A DNA stretch of 64,000 bases from Agelaius tricolor (Eukaryota; Chordata; Aves; Passeriformes; Icteridae). The notes under the pieces were generated by a model that had not been told where the DNA came from, searched no databases, and worked only from the letters and a program-made list of their open reading frames with translations. Both the position numbers and the translations under genes were made by a program. The stretch is from positions 23,629,244 to 23,693,243 of the forward strand of contig JALJCS010000004.1 of assembly GCA_023055355.1 (NCBI GenBank). Reading direction: 5' to 3'. Shown here in pieces: positions 61,976-64,000 of this stretch; position 1 is the first letter of the stretch; every line of letters starts with the position of its first letter.

Positions 61976-63350
61976 ACAAAGTAGAGACTAGACAAGATAG
62001 ACTCTTGCTAGTTTCTAAAAAAGTGCGGAAATAATGCCGTATTGATTTTTGCTATTTTTTCTTTTATATATTCTCTGTATTCTTTACACAAATATTTGTC
62101 ACTCTGTAGTCTACTATTGTAACTTAACTTGAGTATTTTCCTAGGGAGAAGGACAAAACACATTCCAAGACCCCAATGCTATCTTGGCTCTCCTTAGAAA
62201 CCAAGACTGAGACCAGCTCTTCAAAACATATTTTTTACAGAGCTTAGGCCTCATCTGAGGTGAACGATTTAGAAGATACTAGAGCACCGGGGCACGACTT
62301 CGCCGGGTGTGCATCTAATTGGGGATTCTTGCCAGATATGCTTATTTGCAAAGTTTATAAAAATTGTGCATGCATTATGCAGGGTGTGCATCTTCAGCAT
62401 TTTCCAGCTGATGAATTGGGTACCTAAGGATCCTTATATAAAGGATAACCCCTTTTTATCTCCCTGTGTCTGGCTCATATTTCCAGGACCAGAGAAAAAG
62501 GCATCAGTAGGTGCTAAATGGATACCAAAAAAATGGAGAGACAGAAGCAAAATAGATCCTAAATATTCACTAAGGAAACAATGTCCTGAATCAAACAAGT
62601 CATATTTGTTTAGTAACAAGGGAACTGATAACTCATGGTGACCTTTTACTAATAGTGGTGCATGTGAATTTGGAATGAGTTACACTCTTATGGGGAGTGT
62701 GGCTGATATTTTCTCCAAACTGAGTTCTACTCCTTTCTATGTGGTCTACGTGAATAGATGGAAGGATTTGATATAGCAGAGGGAAGAAAACATACCTGTA
62801 TGCGGTTGAAATACCTGTATTAGCACACAGGGCTTTGCATATGAATTTTTCTTACAACTACTATCCATTAGGACTGGAATCCCAATGGTCTGGACACTAA
62901 ATAGAATTACAGAAAAAAGGATATATACTCTTAAACTGTTTATGCTTGTGGTCTATCCATATGCATGACAAAACAGATCTGGTACTAAAGCATAAAAATA
63001 TGCAAAATGAACAAAGCAGTCAAATAAAATGATGGAGACAAAATGGGAATGTAACAGATTAAACAAACAGTAGGATCTACATTTTATAACATAGAATTCT
63101 AGCAACAAATAATACTCTCAGCTCACTGCTAGAACTGGCTCTTCTCAGCATGGGCAACTGTTTGAAATATTATATCCAATGTAAGCCTCCAAGTAGGACT
63201 TGATAAATCTTTTGTGAAGACCATGGAGCTGTTTTATTCAATTCATAAAGGAAAAGACAGAGCAAAAGTAATCATTAAAGTGAAAGAAGATTAATTGAGC
63301 ACGTTAACAGCAGGAAAAAAGAATTAAAACTGCAGTTAAATTGAACTTCC
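61976..63350. other. Downstream of env: unassigned, possible 3' LTR or further coding remnant
   Basis: A purine-rich GGGAGAAGGACAAAA at 62143-62157 could be a polypurine tract. A TATA-like TATATAAAG lies at 62435-62443. An open frame of 110 codons at 62309-62641 (ending SNKGTDNSW) continues past its stop with readable sequence (FGMSYTLMGSVADIF). I do not recognise the family. No LTR pair was found. Confidence 0.35.
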
Positions 63351-63354
63351 CTTG

Positions 63355-63785
63355 ATCACAGAATCAGTTAGATTAATCAATCATCTGAGATTATCAAATC
63401 CAACCTTTGACCAGACACCACCCTGTCAAGTAGAGCATGGTACAAAGTGCCCCATCCAGTCTTCTCTTAAACATCTCCAGGGATGGATGACTCCATAGCC
63501 TCTCCATGCAGCTTGATCCAGTGCTTAACAGCTCTTTCTGTGAAGAAGTTCTTTCTAATGTCCAGCCTGAACTTCTCCTGGTGCATGCTTTAGATTGTCC
63601 TCTCATCCTAATTGCCTGGGGTCAACCTAACTTGGCTGCAGCTTCCTTTCCGGTAGTTTTAGGAGCTGATAAGGTCACCCGAGTCTCCTTTTCTCCAGGC
63701 TAAGAAACCCCAGATCCCTCAGCTGCTCCTCAAATTACTTACCTCTAGACTCTTCACCAGCTTCATTGCCCTTTTCTAGACAATG
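63355..63785 (-). mobile_element. CR1 LINE 3'-end fragment
   Basis: The plus strand reads as reversed CR1: CTTAAACATCTCCAGGGATG, GTGAAGAAGTTCTTTCTAAT, CCTGAACTTCTCCTGG and CTCCAGGCTAAGAAACCCC. The minus-strand frame gives SLEMFKRRLDGAL, the CR1 ORF2 C-terminal wording. Confidence 0.85.
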
Positions 63786-64000
63786 TAGGGAACAGAAAAA
63801 TTGTGAATGATCTGTGGGTAAAAACAAATATCTTCATGAATCTTGGAGTGCTGTCTCTCTAATGAGACCATGAAAAAATCAAAAATCAATCACTTTGGTT
63901 TACTGGTTTATTTTCTCATGAACTATCACAAAGGAGCAATGTGATCCTTGAAAAGAGTGCAGGTAGATACTGTACTGGGATCCTCATGGAAGACATTAAA

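Overview
This window is most likely avian nuclear DNA, probably from a songbird. It is AT-rich outside two CpG islands and one GC-rich gag segment. It carries CR1 LINE fragments (the dominant bird LINE), solo LTRs of a type I associate with passerine ERVL-like elements, and two vertebrate genes in tandem. PSAT1 and CEP78 are also neighbours in the same order and orientation in mammals. In chicken this block lies on chromosome Z, so a Z origin is likely, but that is an inference.

Layout. Positions 1-15,062 hold PSAT1 on the minus strand: nine coding exons that assemble in frame to 373 residues, starting in a CpG island at 14.9-15.45 kb. Positions 15.1-20.15 kb are intergenic, with a (CA)n microsatellite, purine-rich repeats and two CR1 scraps. 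Positions 20,153-45,013 hold CEP78 on the minus strand: fifteen coding exons that assemble in frame to 773 residues, with a CpG-island promoter 2 kb upstream of the first coding exon. That promoter carries a CCAAT box and an RFX X-box-like element. Positions 45-64 kb contain no host gene that I can recognise. They hold strand-asymmetric low-complexity tracts, a CR1 with an inverted 5' half (49.1-51.2 kb), two solo LTRs of one family in opposite orientation, each flanked by a perfect 5-bp target duplication (51.8-52.2 and 55.0-55.4 kb), and another LTR fragment. A degraded class I-like endogenous retrovirus (57.0-62.0 kb) follows, with gag, protease, RT, RNase H and env remnants but no integrase, then a terminal CR1 fragment.

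The two host genes are functionally separate. PSAT1 makes phosphoserine in serine biosynthesis; CEP78 is a centriole/cilium protein. Every splice junction given was read by eye from GT/AG sites and reading phase, and all phases close without a stop. I found no undescribed multi-gene system. The most notable items are the twin-priming-like CR1 inversion, the LTR pair with intact target duplications, the X-box/CCAAT promoter of CEP78, an ATF4/CARE-like site in PSAT1 intron 1, and a triple 13-mer in the retroviral remnant that looks like a template-switch scar.
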